From assembly GCA_025359105.1 (NCBI GenBank), contig JANYHK010000014.1, positions 1 to 64,000 on the forward strand: DNA of 64,000 nt, given 5' to 3'. The stretch comes from Myxococcales bacterium. GTDB taxonomy: Bacteria; Myxococcota_A; Polyangia; Polyangiales; Polyangiaceae. The number at the start of each line of letters is the position of its first letter. The stretch's first letter is position 1. Positions 8,010-17,317 of the stretch are shown one piece after another. The notes beneath the pieces were generated by a model. That model was given only the letters and a program-made list of their open reading frames with translations, was not told the origin of the DNA and did not search any database. A program made the position numbers and the translations under genes.

Positions 8010-9821
8010 TCAGTCGCCGAACATCTCGCGCGCGACGAGGCCCACCGGGATCGTCCCGTGAGAGAGGACGTCGGCGTGGAAGCCACGAAGCGTGTATTTT
8101 GCACCTTCACGCTGTTTGAAGCGCTCGCGCATGCGGAAGAGCGCCTCGCGACCGACGATGTACGAGAGCGGCTGCGTCGGCGTCATCGTGTAACGCTTCA
8201 CCTCGCCGAGGGCGACGACCCTCTCGAGGTGCACCCGATCGGTCAGCATCTTCACCGCGTCGTCGAACGTCATCCCCTTGGTATGGAGCCCCACGTCGAT
8301 GAGGACGCGCGCCGCCCGCACGAGGGTCCATTCGAGCTGCATGAGGCGCTCCTCGTCGGTGTAGTAGCCGAGCTCGCTCATGAGCTCTTCGGAGTAGAGG
8401 CCCCATCCCTCCGAGAACGTCGGCGCGTCCCCGAGGAGCTTGCGGACCATCGACGGGTGGCGGCGCCCGAAGGAGCCCTGCAGGTGGTGCCCCGGATACG
8501 CCTCGTGCACCGTGGTGTCGACCTGATCGCCGTGGTCGTTCTCCCGGAGCATCTCCTCTTGCTTGGCTTTGGGGAGCGCCGTGTCGACGGGCGTGACGAA
8601 GAAGAAGCCCTTCGTGGTCGGGTCGAACGGCGGCGACTGGTCGTAGGCTGCGGTCGTCGTGCTGCGGAGGAAGACCGGGGTGTCGATGACCTCGCAGTCG
8701 TCACCGGGCGGAAACGGCATGACGTCCTTCTCGACGAGAAAGGCGCGCGCGCGGGCCAGCTCGTGCTTGTACGACGCGAGGAGGTTCGCTGCCGTCGGGT
8801 GATTGCCTTTGACGCGAAGGACGACGTCGGCCCACGACCTCGCGGCGGGGTCGATGCGCCTCGCCGTCTCGAGAAGCTGCACCTCCGTCTGCGCCAGGAT
8901 CTTCTCGCCGAGCGCGAGGACGGCGTCGGCGTCTTCGCTCAAGAAGTGGCTGCGGTGCAGGAGGAAATCGAACGTCTCGCGGCCGGTGGCGAAGCTCCCG
9001 TTCGAGCGCGGCAGGACGTCCTTCTCGAGGAAGGTCGCCAGATCGGCGTAGGCCTTCTGCGCGGTGAGGATCGCCGCGTCGATGCGCTTTTTCTCGCCGG
9101 GCAGGGCGAGGAGAAGCGGCTTCCGCTGCTCCTCGAAGAAGGGGCGTGCGCCCTGCGCCATCTCGAGACCGACCTGCGTCCACACCTTGGGCGGGTTTTT
9201 GAGGTTCGCCTTCGCCGCCGCCGTGACGCCCGGCAGCTTCTCCATGCGCTCGAGCGCGTGCGTGGCGCGCTCGGCCGCCGGCGCGTAGTCGCGCGCGGTC
9301 ATGACGAAGATCGCCGACATCGGCTCGGCGTAGAACGAGGGCATGCGCTCGTGCGGTCGCGTCTCCTTCCACGTGCGCTCGTCGACCTCGAGCGTCGCTT
9401 CGAGGAGCTCGAGATCGGTGCGCGCAGCACGCGAGAGCCTGGGGTTCGCCTTCACCTTCCGGACCCCGTCGAGGAGCATCGCGCGGGTCTTGCGCGCGAG
9501 CTCTACGCCGGCGGCCGAGCGATCGTCGAGCGCGCCGTCGCGCTTGTGGAGGCCGAGGAGCGTCGCCTGCTCGGGTGACGTCGTGAGGAGGACGTCGAGG
9601 TAGACCTTGGCGAGCTCGTCGACCAGCGCGTCCTCGCGCGGCGGCGTCGCGGCGGCCGCGGACGCGCTCGTCGCCGGCGACGGCGTACCCGCCGGCGCGT
9701 CACCAGGGGGCGTCGCCGATGTCGGCGGAGGGAGCACGGGCGCGGGGGCCGGCACGCACGCAGCGCACGCGAACGCGAAGAGAGCGAGAAATACCGTAAA
9801 ACTGGGCTTGGGCGCGCGCAC
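8010..9821 (-). CDS. DUF885-family metallopeptidase-like lipoprotein
   Basis: 603-residue exported protein. The GTG start at 9821 gives VRAPKPSFTVFLALFAFACAAC, a good lipoprotein signal. An alternative GTG at 9869 would abut the previous stop but adds an implausibly long n-region. After a Pro/Ala linker comes the DUF885 domain, with the zinc-peptidase-like motif HEAYPGHHLQ (HExxPGHH, about residue 440) and, downstream, the paired Glu region SEGWGLYSEELMSELG. The terminal RFKQREGAKYTLRGFHADVLS is typical of the family. Members are uncharacterised, presumed dipeptidase-like hydrolases. It sits between the ureohydrolase and proS. Confidence 0.85.
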   Translation of the reverse strand: MRAPKPSFTVFLALFAFACAACVPAPAPVLPPPTSATPPGDAPAGTPSPATSASAAAATPPREDALVDELAKVYLDVLLTTSPEQATLLGLHKRDGALDDRSAAGVELARKTRAMLLDGVRKVKANPRLSRAARTDLELLEATLEVDERTWKETRPHERMPSFYAEPMSAIFVMTARDYAPAAERATHALERMEKLPGVTAAAKANLKNPPKVWTQVGLEMAQGARPFFEEQRKPLLLALPGEKKRIDAAILTAQKAYADLATFLEKDVLPRSNGSFATGRETFDFLLHRSHFLSEDADAVLALGEKILAQTEVQLLETARRIDPAARSWADVVLRVKGNHPTAANLLASYKHELARARAFLVEKDVMPFPPGDDCEVIDTPVFLRSTTTAAYDQSPPFDPTTKGFFFVTPVDTALPKAKQEEMLRENDHGDQVDTTVHEAYPGHHLQGSFGRRHPSMVRKLLGDAPTFSEGWGLYSEELMSELGYYTDEERLMQLEWTLVRAARVLIDVGLHTKGMTFDDAVKMLTDRVHLERVVALGEVKRYTMTPTQPLSYIVGREALFRMRERFKQREGAKYTLRGFHADVLSHGTIPVGLVAREMFGD

Positions 9822-9868
9822 AAGCCCACGATACCGCGCCGCCACGCGCTGCGCACGGGCGCCCGCCA

Positions 9869-10987
9869 CTACCCCAGCGCCGCCTCGACCGTGGCGCGGA
9901 AATACCGGGCGGCGAGGTCCACGGTGCGCTGCGTGCTCTCCGGCGTCGGGCCGAGCGGCGGCGCCACCTCGACGACGTCCCCGCCGACGAGCCCGACCTC
10001 ACGGCCGAGCCGGGCAATCAGCTCCAGCACGAACTCCGGCGTGAGGCCGTCCGGCTCCGGCGTACCCGTGGCGGCCGCCCACGCGCTGTCGGTGCCGTCG
10101 ATGTCGTTCGAGAAGTAGACGCCGGCTACCCCCGTCGCCTTCACGTGCGCCACGATCGCGTCGAGAGCGGCGCGCGGATCGCGAAGGCACTCGGCCGCCC
10201 AGAACTGGCGCACGTCCAGGCGCGACTCCCAGTACGCGCGGTCGTGCCGCGACGCGCGGATGCCGACCTGCACGAGGCGCCCGCCGCGGCCGAGGAGATC
10301 GTTCGCGTGGTACGACCACGTGGCGAAGCAGTAGCGGATCCCAAGGCGCTCCTCGAGGAGATCGGTGTGCGCGTCGGGCTGCACGATCGCGAAGCTCGCC
10401 TTGCGCGCGGCGTGCGCGCGCGCGAGCGCCGCCGAGACCGGCCACGCGACGGAGTGATCGCCGCCGAGCACGAACGGCTTCGCGGTAGGATTCAGCTGAA
10501 AAATGAGGTCGAGCGCGCGTTCGGCGATCGAGAGCGGCGACACCGGCAAGCGTGCGGCGACGGCCTCCGGTACGCCAGCGTAGATCGCGCGGCGCGTGGC
10601 GGCCTTTTGTGCCTCACCGAGCATGTCGTCGTGGAGGAGCTGCGGGACGACGAACACGTCACCGATGTCGACGACGCCGAGCGCACGCATGCGCGCGGGC
10701 CAGTCGGGATCGGCGGCCAGGAGCGCGGTGCGAATCGCCTGGGGGCCGAGGTTCGCGCCGCGGCGGAAGCCGGCGCCGACGTCGGAGGGGATGGCGAGCA
10801 CCACGCCCTTGGCGGACGCGATGGCTGCGAGCGCCGCCGCGAACTTGACGGCGACGTCCTCCTCGCTGGCGGCGTCGTAGATCTGCCGCTGGAGCGCGAG
10901 CTGCTCGGCGCGTCCCGTGGAGACGAGGTAGACGCCACCGGCGGCGGGCTTGAGGAGCAGCGCGAGCTCGTCCTCGGGCGTGAGCAC
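9869..10987 (-). CDS. Ureohydrolase (arginase/agmatinase/formimidoylglutamase family)
   Basis: Binuclear Mn2+ hydrolase that releases urea or formamide from a guanidino or formimino substrate. Metal-ligand motifs are present in order: GGDHS (about residue 176), QPDAHTD (about 203) and SNDIDGTD (about 290). The last deviates from the usual DxDxxDP by lacking Pro. The preferred start is GTG 10987: it lies one base after the PP2C stop TAA and has GGGAG about 9 nt upstream. The longer frame from 11044 would add a low-complexity MAAATTSPSPS tail antisense in character. Length is then 372, longer than most agmatinases because of an about 60-residue N-terminal extension. Exact substrate unresolved. 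Confidence 0.85.
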   Translation of the reverse strand: MLTPEDELALLLKPAAGGVYLVSTGRAEQLALQRQIYDAASEEDVAVKFAAALAAIASAKGVVLAIPSDVGAGFRRGANLGPQAIRTALLAADPDWPARMRALGVVDIGDVFVVPQLLHDDMLGEAQKAATRRAIYAGVPEAVAARLPVSPLSIAERALDLIFQLNPTAKPFVLGGDHSVAWPVSAALARAHAARKASFAIVQPDAHTDLLEERLGIRYCFATWSYHANDLLGRGGRLVQVGIRASRHDRAYWESRLDVRQFWAAECLRDPRAALDAIVAHVKATGVAGVYFSNDIDGTDSAWAAATGTPEPDGLTPEFVLELIARLGREVGLVGGDVVEVAPPLGPTPESTQRTVDLAARYFRATVEAALG

Positions 10988-10988
10988 G

Positions 10989-12701
10989 TTACCGAGCTCC
11001 CGGGTGACGATAGACGGCGACGGAGACGTTGTCGCCGCCGCCACGGTAGAGCGCGCTCACGACAAGCCGGCGCGCGATGGCGGTGCAGGAGGCGGCGGGC
11101 CCGGCGGAGGCGAGGAGATCGGCAACCGTGCTCGCGTCGGGGAAGTAGTTCCAGAGACCGTCCGAGCACAGGACGACATGGCCTGGGCCTTGCCCTTGCC
11201 CTTGCAAGTCGACGGAGCGGACGTCGGGCTGGACGCTGCCGAACTGCGCTTCGGTGTCGCCGCCTTCGAGCGGGCCGAGGCAGCGCGTGAGCGCGTGAGC
11301 GAGCGGCTGCTGCATCGCGGCCTCTTCGCTCATGTCGCCGCGCGCGACCATCTCCTGCGCCCACGAGTGATCGCGCGTGAGGAGCTCGGCGCCGTTCGCG
11401 CCGAGCCAGTATGCGCGGCTGTCTCCAACCCAGCCGACGGTCAGTCGGGTGCCGTAGACGAGACCGGCCACGATCGTCGTACCCGGCGGCTCCTTCGTGC
11501 CGTGATCGAGCGCTGCCGAACAAACCGCCAGGTGCGCGGCGTGGATCGCCTGGCGCATGGCGCGCGTCGCCGCCTCGGACGCGACGTCCCCCGAGCGCGC
11601 GAAGTGGGCGAGCGCGTCGCACGCCGTCTGGGAGGCGACGGCGGAGGCCTGCGCCGCGTGCGTCGAGCTCGAGACGCCGTCGCACACGACGAGGACCGTC
11701 CACAGCTCCCCCGACGCGTCGCCGGTCGCCACCGAGACGGCATCCTCGTTGTGCTCGCGCTTGATGCCACGGTCGCAAAGCGCCGCGAGGTGCGGCGCGA
11801 TCTCGACGGGGCGCGCGAGCTCGTCCTCCACGGCGTCGAGCGCGGCGCGGAGGACGTCCGCGTCGCGCGACTCGTGGGGCGCGTCGAGCCCCGGCCCCGC
11901 GAGGAGGCGGAAGAGAGCGGGCGGTCCGCCGAGCGCAGGCGCAGGGAAGAGGCTCCGACCGAAGGCTGCGAGCGGGCAGCAGGCGTCGGCGCGGCCTCCA
12001 TCGAGCACCGCCGCGCGGACCCGCGACAGGATTAGCCGACCATCAGCCACGTGGAAATCGGTCTGCCGTGGGATCCAGCGCAACCCGGCGCGCTCGAGCG
12101 CCTTCGTGATGCCGAGCACCTCGCGCGCGAAGCCGAGCGAAACGGCGAGGCTCAGGTCGGGCGCGGCCTCGACGAGCCCGATGGCGCCGCGTGGCGTCGG
12201 CGTGAGAACCAGGAAAGCGCCGCGGCGCGGGTCCTCGCCCTTTTCGACGAGCCGGGGGGCGGCCGGGTGCCCGGTGAGGGCGTGCGTCGCTGCCGCCTCG
12301 TCCGCGACGACGCCAGGGTCACCCATCGCGATGGCGACTTCGGCGCCGTCCTTCGTGGTGGCGTTCAGGTCGTCGACGGCGCGGGCGCCGGTCACGATGC
12401 CCCCGCCGAACGCAGTGCCGGGTGGCAAGATCGAGACGGTCATGCGCTGATCGACGAGGCTGCTGCCACAAGAGGCGCAGTAGCCCTCGCCGTCGTCGGT
12501 GTCCGGGCGATGGCACGACGGGCAGAGCGAAGTCGGCGCCATCGTCGGAGCGTCGCGCAGGACGAAGGCGAGATCGGGCGCGCTCACCGCTGCCGGGCTC
12601 ACGGAAACGTGCCCCGCGCTCTCGGCGAGGCGATCGCCGTCGAGCTCGCACAAGATATCCTCGTCGCCGTACGGGGCGTCGCAGGTGGGGCAGCGCTTCA
12701 C
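10989..12701 (-). CDS. PP2C-type Ser/Thr phosphatase with N-terminal zinc ribbons and kinase-like middle region
   Basis: 570-residue protein. Residues about 4-25 (CPTCDAPYGDEDILC) and 75-95 (CPSCHRPD...CASCG) form two zinc-ribbon-like Cys clusters. Residues about 105-300 resemble a degenerate kinase fold (AFGGGIVTGARAVDDL, HPAAPRLVEKG, AFGRSLF) with no catalytic motif. The C-terminal PP2C domain is complete: DRGIKREHNEDAV, VVCDGVSSS, VGWVGDSRAYW, LTRDHSW, ALTRCLG, LCSDGLWNYF and GGDNVSVAVY. It should hydrolyse phospho-Ser/Thr with Mn/Mg. GTG 12701 begins VKRCPTC; no better start lies upstream. It is the first gene of the leftward group with the ureohydrolase, DUF885 protein and ProRS, and probably opposes the local Ser/Thr kinases. 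Confidence 0.86.
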   Translation of the reverse strand: MKRCPTCDAPYGDEDILCELDGDRLAESAGHVSVSPAAVSAPDLAFVLRDAPTMAPTSLCPSCHRPDTDDGEGYCASCGSSLVDQRMTVSILPPGTAFGGGIVTGARAVDDLNATTKDGAEVAIAMGDPGVVADEAAATHALTGHPAAPRLVEKGEDPRRGAFLVLTPTPRGAIGLVEAAPDLSLAVSLGFAREVLGITKALERAGLRWIPRQTDFHVADGRLILSRVRAAVLDGGRADACCPLAAFGRSLFPAPALGGPPALFRLLAGPGLDAPHESRDADVLRAALDAVEDELARPVEIAPHLAALCDRGIKREHNEDAVSVATGDASGELWTVLVVCDGVSSSTHAAQASAVASQTACDALAHFARSGDVASEAATRAMRQAIHAAHLAVCSAALDHGTKEPPGTTIVAGLVYGTRLTVGWVGDSRAYWLGANGAELLTRDHSWAQEMVARGDMSEEAAMQQPLAHALTRCLGPLEGGDTEAQFGSVQPDVRSVDLQGQGQGPGHVVLCSDGLWNYFPDASTVADLLASAGPAASCTAIARRLVVSALYRGGGDNVSVAVYRHPGAR

Positions 12702-12781
12702 TGGCCCAATGGTAACCAAACTTCGCGACCGGCGCTCAGGGACCGCGCGCGAAGTTTCCGGGGTGGATCTACGATGACCCA

Positions 12782-13066
12782 ATGAGCGGTCAGCTTCAGC
12801 ACGTCGACGACGACGGACCGGCGCGTTGCAGCTTCTGCCAAGAGCCGGCTGCCGGGCCGTGCGCGTCGTGCGAACGCCCCGTGTGCGGTGACTGCTGCAC
12901 GCTCACCGAAGGGGGCGTCCGGGTGTGGGCGGTGTGCCTGGAGTGCGATCGCAAGAAGGGGCGCTCGCTGTCGGGCGCGTGGGGGGGCCTCGTCGTGTGG
13001 CTCGTCGGAATCCTCGTCGTCCTCGCGGCGGCGACGGCGCTCATGGGGTGGATCGCGGGACGGTGA
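12782..13066 (+). CDS. Small Cys-rich zinc-finger membrane protein
   Basis: 94-residue protein, not recognised as a named family. Residues 16-54 carry a B-box-like Cys array (CSFCQEPAAGPCASCERPVCGDCC, then CLEC) with C-x2-C pairs able to bind two zinc ions. A single hydrophobic helix follows (GLVVWLVGILVVLAAATALM, about 68-87) and then a short basic tail. It is transcribed divergently from the PP2C gene, which also begins with zinc ribbons. Its last 26 bases overlap the end of birA on the other strand. Confidence 0.66.
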   Translation: MSGQLQHVDDDGPARCSFCQEPAAGPCASCERPVCGDCCTLTEGGVRVWAVCLECDRKKGRSLSGAWGGLVVWLVGILVVLAAATALMGWIAGR

Positions 13067-13859
13067 GATGCACTTCCCCCGCCGCCCACCGGCGCACGAT
13101 GCCGTCGTCTCCCCGCACGAGCAGCCGTCCGTCGGTGTCGATCCCTTCCGCGACCCCCTCACCCGGCTCGCCCTGCACGCGGGCGCCGGCGAGGGCGTCG
13201 GCCGCAGCGAGGCGCGCGTGGACGAGGCCGAGGCCGCGCGCCATCGCGGGCTCGACGTCGCGATCGAGGCCGGCCAGGACGTCCGCGAGCAGCTCCGCGC
13301 GATCGAGCGCGACGAGATCGCCAAGGAGCGCGAGGGAGGTCGCGCGCTCAGCGATCTCCGCGGGGAACGCACGCGTGCGCACGTTGATGCCGATGCCGAC
13401 GATCACCGCGTCGACGCGGCTCCCCGACAAGATCGACTCGACGAGCACACCGGCGAGCTTCCTCTTGCCTACGACGACGTCGTTCGGCCACTTGAGCTGC
13501 GGCGTCGCCGCGCCGCCGAGCGCCGCCGCGACCGCGTCGCGCGTGGCGAGTCCGGCGACGAGCGCGAGCGGCGGCAGCCGCGACGGCGGGCAGGTGACCC
13601 GAAGGAGCACCGAGAAGAGCAGGCTCTCGCCGGGCGGCGACACCCACGCGCGCCCTAGCCGGCCACGCCCGCCCGTCTGTGACTCGGCGACCCACGTGGC
13701 GCCGTGCGGCGCCCCGAGCCGGGCAGCCGCCTTCGCCTCGTCGTTCGTCGAGGTCGTCTGGGCGAGCACCTGAAGCGGCGCGCCGAGCGCGATGTGGCGC
13801 GCGCGGATCGCGTCTTCTGCGCGCGCGAGATCCGAAGGCGCGCGCGGGTCGTCGATCAC
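13041..13859 (-). CDS. birA: Biotin--[acetyl-CoA-carboxylase] ligase (monofunctional BirA)
   Basis: Activates biotin as biotinyl-AMP and transfers it to the carboxyl-carrier lysine. The 272-residue protein lacks the N-terminal winged-helix repressor domain, so it is a type I ligase. Signatures: TTSTNDEAKA, the biotin-binding loop SQTGGRGRLGRAW, SLLFSVLLR, LKWPNDVVVGKRKLAGVLVE, and GIGINV. The C-terminal SH3-like domain includes VAEGIDTDGRLLVRGDDG. GTG 13859 overlaps the TGA of nadC as GTGA, pointing to coupled translation. birA next to nadC is a recurrent cofactor-gene pairing. Confidence 0.93.
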   Translation of the reverse strand: MIDDPRAPSDLARAEDAIRARHIALGAPLQVLAQTTSTNDEAKAAARLGAPHGATWVAESQTGGRGRLGRAWVSPPGESLLFSVLLRVTCPPSRLPPLALVAGLATRDAVAAALGGAATPQLKWPNDVVVGKRKLAGVLVESILSGSRVDAVIVGIGINVRTRAFPAEIAERATSLALLGDLVALDRAELLADVLAGLDRDVEPAMARGLGLVHARLAAADALAGARVQGEPGEGVAEGIDTDGRLLVRGDDGIVRRWAAGEVHLTVPRSTP

Positions 13860-14710
13860 GGATCGAAGTCCAGCCCGATGTCGGCCGCAGGCGCCGAGTG
13901 GGTGAGCGCGCCGACGCTGATCGCGAACACGCCCGCCTTCGCGAGCTCGGCGATCCGCCCGAGCGTGATCCCTCCAGAGGCCTCGGTCAGCGCGCCCGTC
14001 GCCCTGGCGCGGCGCACGGCCTCGGCCACCGTCGCCGTGTCCATGTTGTCGAGGAGCACGATGTCGGCGCGCGCGGCCAGCGCCTCGTCGAGCTGCGCCA
14101 GCGTGTCGACCTCGCACTCGATCCGGCAGGTGTGCGTGGCGCGGCCTCGCGCGCGCTCGATCGCCTGTCTCACGCCGCCGCAGGCAACGATGTGGTTGTC
14201 CTTGATGAGGACCGCGGAGCCGAGGTTGTCGCGGTGGTTCATCCCGCCGCCCGTGCGCACGGCGTAGCGCTCGAGGGCGCGGAGGCCCGGCGTCGTCTTG
14301 CGCGTGTCGGTGATGCGCGTCGCAGAGCCCGCAGGTACCGCGTCGACGTAGGTGCGCGTCATCGTCGCCACGCCGGTCATCCGCTGCGTCAGGTTGAGCG
14401 CGACGCGTTCGCCCATCAAGATGGATCGGGCGCGCCCGGTGACCGTCCACAGAGTCGTCCCGCCGGACGCGCGCGCGCCGTCCGGGGTCACCGCCTCGAC
14501 GACGAGGGTGGGGTCGATGTGCGCAAAGACTCGCGCGAAGACGAGCGCGCCGCAGGCGACGAGATCGCCTCGCGCCACGGCTCGCGCCCGCGATTGCGTG
14601 ACGGGATCGACGCAGGCCTCGGTCGTGACGTCGCCACCGGCTAGATCCTCGACCAGCGCACGGGCCACGATTTCCTCGACCAGGACGCGCGGAAGCTCGG
14701 TGCTTTCCAT
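13856..14710 (-). CDS. nadC: Nicotinate-nucleotide diphosphorylase (carboxylating), quinolinate phosphoribosyltransferase
   Basis: Converts quinolinate and PRPP to nicotinate mononucleotide in de novo NAD synthesis. At 284 residues it is of normal size. Features: an N-terminal EDLAGGDVTTEACV, the active-site ALNLTQRMTGVATMT, TRKTTPGLRALERYAVRTGGGMNHR, LIKDNHI, the substrate-binding RIECEVDTLAQLDEAL, VLLDNM and SGGITLGRI, with SVGALTHSAP at the end. The start is ATG 14710 (MESTELPR). It is the first gene of a two-gene operon with birA. Confidence 0.96.
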   Translation of the reverse strand: MESTELPRVLVEEIVARALVEDLAGGDVTTEACVDPVTQSRARAVARGDLVACGALVFARVFAHIDPTLVVEAVTPDGARASGGTTLWTVTGRARSILMGERVALNLTQRMTGVATMTRTYVDAVPAGSATRITDTRKTTPGLRALERYAVRTGGGMNHRDNLGSAVLIKDNHIVACGGVRQAIERARGRATHTCRIECEVDTLAQLDEALAARADIVLLDNMDTATVAEAVRRARATGALTEASGGITLGRIAELAKAGVFAISVGALTHSAPAADIGLDFDP

Positions 14711-14746
14711 GCGCCGTGGTCTACCACGTTCGTGTAGGATACTTGC

Positions 14747-15256
14747 ATGTGCTCGCGTGTGCTGACGACCGCCCTCGCCGCGTCCATTCTTAGCGGGCTC
14801 ATGGGCTGCGCAGGCGGCGACAGCCCTCGCCCGCAGCCCCCGACCAACACGAACGGCCAGCCGGGTCCGGGTCCTGGTGTTCCTCCCGGTCCCGGCAGCG
14901 GGCCGCTCGCCGTCCTCGATCCCACGTCGGCGAAGCAGGAGTCGTGGCAGCTCGAGCGCGGACCGGCGCCGTTCCTCAACTTCGAGGCTCAGCACCTGCG
15001 CATCAGTGCCGGCTGCCGCACGCCGGCCGGCCAGATGGACTGCGAAGCGCTGCGGTTCGCGCGCGGTGGCCCCCAGGTGGTGCTCACTCCCCAGGAGAAG
15101 GGGCGCATGGGCGCGCCCGGCGCTGCGGTCTGCAGCCACATCAAAAACCAGCTCCTCACCGGGCGTGACCCGAAGGGCAACGAGGACGGCTTCTGCGTCT
15201 TCGCGGACGGCTCGATGATCGCCACAGGCTCCCTCGAATACCACACGCTCAGGTAA
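14747..15256 (+). CDS. Secreted lipoprotein, DUF333-like C-terminus
   Basis: 169-residue lipoprotein. The leader MCSRVLTTALAASILSGLMGC has a good lipobox (LMGC). A Pro/Gly/Asn linker (about 25-50) follows. The C-terminal half contains SAGCRTPAG, a Met-Asp-Cys site, and AAVCSHIKNQLLTGRDPKGN followed by DGFCVFADGSM. That last pattern resembles the Cys-x-n-GYCVFPDG signature of DUF333 proteins. Function unknown. It lies 21 bp before the hybrid histidine kinase in the same direction, so the two are probably co-transcribed and the lipoprotein could be linked to its signalling. Confidence 0.72.
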   Translation: MCSRVLTTALAASILSGLMGCAGGDSPRPQPPTNTNGQPGPGPGVPPGPGSGPLAVLDPTSAKQESWQLERGPAPFLNFEAQHLRISAGCRTPAGQMDCEALRFARGGPQVVLTPQEKGRMGAPGAAVCSHIKNQLLTGRDPKGNEDGFCVFADGSMIATGSLEYHTLR

Positions 15257-15277
15257 GGAAGGCGGGGACCCAGCGCG

Positions 15278-17311
15278 ATGAAGCGGCTCACCGTCGTCGC
15301 GGAAATGACCGTTGCGACGAGCCGCGCGGCCACGCTTGCTGAGATCTACCGCGTGGCGCTCGAGGCCATCACGAAGGTCTCCGGCAGTCCGCGTGCGTCG
15401 ATCCTGCTCTTCGATCGCGAAGGCGTGCTGCAATTCGAAGCGTGGCGCGGCCTATCCGACGCCTACCGAGCTGCGGTCGCCGGGCACACGCCGTGGAAAC
15501 CCGGTCAGCCCGCCCCGGCGCCGATCTTCGTCGACGATGTCCGCAACGATCCGAGCCTGGCCAGCTACCTCGCCGTGTTCGAGAGCGAAGGGATCCGCGC
15601 GCTCGCCTTCTTCCCGCTCGTCACCGGCGGCGGGACGATCGGAAAGGTCATGGTCTACTTCGACGACGCGCCCCACGTCTTCGAGGAAGAGCTGGCGCTG
15701 CTGCTCCAGGACATCGCGGCGCACGCGGCGTTCGCCGTCGACCGGCAACGGGTGGTCGATCTGCTCCGCGCGGAGCGAAGCCTGTTCGCCGCCGGGCCCA
15801 CCGTCGTCGTCCGCTGGCAGAACACGCCGGGGTGGCCGCTCGATTACGTATCGCCGAACGCGCAGATGCAGCTCGGGTACGCGGCAGAGGAGCTCTTGCG
15901 CAGCGGCTTTGCGTCGATCTTCCACTCCGAGGACGCGCGTCGTTTCGGCGCCGAGCTCGAGGCCCGCGCACGGGCGGGCGATCCGAGCTTCGAGCTCGAG
16001 CTGCGCATCTGCCCCGCGGGGGGCGACCCGCGGTGGGCGTACGTGCACACCGTGCTGGTCCGCGACGCGGCGGGCGCGACGACGCACTTCCTCGGCTACC
16101 TCGTCGACACCACGGAGCGGCGCAACCAGGCAGACGCGCTGCGGACGGCGGAGGCGCGCCTGCGCGAGTCCCAGCGCCTCGAGGCGCTCGGCGTCCTCGC
16201 AGGCGGGATCGCGCACGACTTCAACAACCTGCTCGTGGGCGTGCTCGGCAACGCGAGCATGGCCCTCGCGCTCCTTCCGGCGGGGCCGGCGCACGAGACG
16301 GTGAGCGACATCCAGACCGCCGCGCGCATGGCGTCCGATCTGACCCGGCAGCTGCTCGCGTACTCCGGCAAGGGGCGCTTCGTCGTCGAGCGGCTGGATC
16401 TGTCGCGCCTCGTCGCGGACTCGGCCCACTTGCTCGGCGCCGTCATCTCGCGCAAGGCCACCGTGACACACGCGCTCGCGACGGACTTGCCGGCGATCGA
16501 GGGGGACGCGACGCAGCTCCGCCAAGTCGCGATGAACCTGCTCACGAACGCGTCGGACGCGCTGGGGGACGCGGCCGGGCAGATCACCGTCTCCACCGGC
16601 GTCGAGGACGTCCTTGGCGGGCGCCGCCGCGGCGCGTTCCCCGACGGCGAGCTGCGCGCCGGTCGTTACGTGTTCCTCGAGGTGAAGGACAGCGGGCACG
16701 GCATGCCCGAGGACCAGCTCCCGCGCATCTTCGACCCGTTCTTCACCACCAGGTTCCAGGGGCGGGGGCTCGGACTCGCGGCGGTCCTCGGCATCGTCCG
16801 CGGCCACGGCGGCGCGATCCTCGTCGACTCCGCGGAGGGCAGAGGCACCTCGTTCCGGCTGTTGCTCCCGGCGCGCGGAGGCCACACCACCGCGCCCCTC
16901 GCCAAAGCCCCCACGATGGCGCCCCCGCTGGACGCCGCGGCCACGATCCTCGTCGTGGACGACGAGCCGGTGGTACGCCGCGTCGCGCAGCGTGTGCTGG
17001 AGCGCGCAGGCTACCGGGTGCTCCTCGCCGAAAACGGGCGCGAGGCGCTCCGGCTGGTCGGTGACGGCAACGGCGAGGTGAAGCTCGTGCTCCTCGATCT
17101 GACGATGCCCGAGCTGAGCGGCGAAGAGACGTTCGAGCTCCTCCGCGCGCGCACCCCGCAGCTGCCGGTCATCATGACGAGCGGCTACAGCGAGGAGACG
17201 AGCACGCACCTCACCGACCGTGGCCTCGCCGGCTTCCTCGAGAAGCCGTACGCCGCGGACGAGCTGATCACGGCGATACGGCGCGTGCTCGCAGCCCGCG
17301 CGGATGGCTGA
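15278..17311 (+). CDS. Soluble hybrid sensor histidine kinase (GAF-PAS-HisKA-HATPase-REC)
   Basis: 677-residue cytoplasmic hybrid kinase with no membrane segments. Order: GAF (about 10-160), PAS with PAC (about 170-290, NAQMQLGYAAEELLRSGF), HisKA with phosphoacceptor His at about 313 (GGIAHDFNNLLVGVLG), HATPase (N-box LLTNASDAL, G1 DSGHGMPEDQ, GLGLAAVLGIVRGHGG), and a C-terminal receiver (ILVVDDEPVVRR, Asp at about 606 in LLDLTMPE, Lys in FLEKPY). The HDFNN H-box is typical of hybrid kinases in Myxococcota. A Shine-Dalgarno sequence (AAGGAAGG) precedes ATG 15278. The stimulus and output partner are unknown, and no DNA-binding regulator lies nearby. Confidence 0.92.
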   Translation: MKRLTVVAEMTVATSRAATLAEIYRVALEAITKVSGSPRASILLFDREGVLQFEAWRGLSDAYRAAVAGHTPWKPGQPAPAPIFVDDVRNDPSLASYLAVFESEGIRALAFFPLVTGGGTIGKVMVYFDDAPHVFEEELALLLQDIAAHAAFAVDRQRVVDLLRAERSLFAAGPTVVVRWQNTPGWPLDYVSPNAQMQLGYAAEELLRSGFASIFHSEDARRFGAELEARARAGDPSFELELRICPAGGDPRWAYVHTVLVRDAAGATTHFLGYLVDTTERRNQADALRTAEARLRESQRLEALGVLAGGIAHDFNNLLVGVLGNASMALALLPAGPAHETVSDIQTAARMASDLTRQLLAYSGKGRFVVERLDLSRLVADSAHLLGAVISRKATVTHALATDLPAIEGDATQLRQVAMNLLTNASDALGDAAGQITVSTGVEDVLGGRRRGAFPDGELRAGRYVFLEVKDSGHGMPEDQLPRIFDPFFTTRFQGRGLGLAAVLGIVRGHGGAILVDSAEGRGTSFRLLLPARGGHTTAPLAKAPTMAPPLDAAATILVVDDEPVVRRVAQRVLERAGYRVLLAENGREALRLVGDGNGEVKLVLLDLTMPELSGEETFELLRARTPQLPVIMTSGYSEETSTHLTDRGLAGFLEKPYAADELITAIRRVLAARADG

Positions 17312-17317
17312 GGATCG

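Noticed and set aside
10988-11044. Longer start (11044) for the ureohydrolase
   Set aside because: Adds a Ser/Pro/Ala tail that overlaps the PP2C gene; GTG 10987 has GGGAG and sits one base after the previous stop.
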